From contig JALFRV010000103.1 in the NCBI GenBank assembly GCA_022778905.1, positions 1 through 42,902 on the forward strand: 42,902 bases of DNA, given 5' to 3'. This document shows positions 42,890-42,902 of this stretch, piece by piece. Under the pieces are notes generated by a model. That model saw nothing but the letters and a program-made list of their open reading frames with translations, was not told the DNA's origin and did not search any database. Every line of letters starts with the position of its first letter. The stretch's first letter is position 1. The position numbers and the translations under genes were made by a program. The stretch is from Prevotella sp. (GTDB lineage: Bacteria; Bacteroidota; Bacteroidia; Bacteroidales; Bacteroidaceae).

Positions 42890-42902
42890 TTATTGCAATC
42901 TC

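Overview
The window reads as a chromosomal segment of a carbohydrate-degrading member of the Bacteroidales, most plausibly a GC-rich Prevotellaceae-type gut or oral organism. The evidence is three SusC/SusD pairs with FecR-type anti-sigma genes, a hybrid set of polysaccharide utilisation locus (PUL) enzymes, a probable type IX secretion tail, and several Bacteroidetes promoters (TTTG, 19-20 bp spacer, TAnnTTTG). Species cannot be fixed from sequence alone.

Region 1 (146-18336, + strand) is a PUL: anti-sigma FecR, then SusC, SusD, a short second SusC, a second SusD, a multi-domain surface glycan-binding lipoprotein, a BglX-type GH3 beta-glucosidase and a leucine-rich-repeat/acetylesterase fusion. 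The order SusC-SusD-SusC-SusD-binding protein resembles the xusABCDE arrangement of xylan loci, but the enzymes point to beta-glucan. The second SusD carries a complete GH16-type endo-glucanase domain, with its ExDxxE catalytic motif, inserted inside the SusD fold. This is the most striking protein in the window. A GH20 beta-hexosaminidase follows at 18672-20288 under its own possible promoter.

Region 2 (20883-34378, + strand) is a second PUL: a textbook promoter, an ECF sigma factor, FecR, an STN-type SusC, SusD, a GH2 glycosidase and a GH92 alpha-mannosidase. With the neighbouring GH20, this enzyme set suggests N-glycan or mannose-rich host glycan use (inference). After GH92 lies a repeat-rich scar with a truncated GH28-like start, then a PL22 oligogalacturonate lyase, which hints at a decayed pectin module.

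Region 3 (34986-39551, mostly - strand) holds housekeeping genes: a TrmH/SpoU RNA methyltransferase with a repeat-derived insertion, a two-lobed aspartyl protease, SufE, a GNAT relic overlapping the sufE start, a U32/TrhP-type protein and a YjbR-type protein. Region 4 (39706-42667) has a GH109-type enzyme and a divergent C1-family cysteine peptidase lipoprotein.

The intergenic DNA is unusually rich in repeats: two arrays with a 22-bp period and variable words (20339-20646 and 34755-34864, opposite orientations), a nested palindrome of about 300 bp (32479-32776) with a partial copy at 16413-16461, two families of GC-rich inverted repeats (34463-34597, 39614-39636, 42709-42730, 42765-42889), and a purine/pyrimidine low-complexity tract (35633-35850). 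I saw no tRNA, rRNA, transposase, CRISPR array or cas gene.
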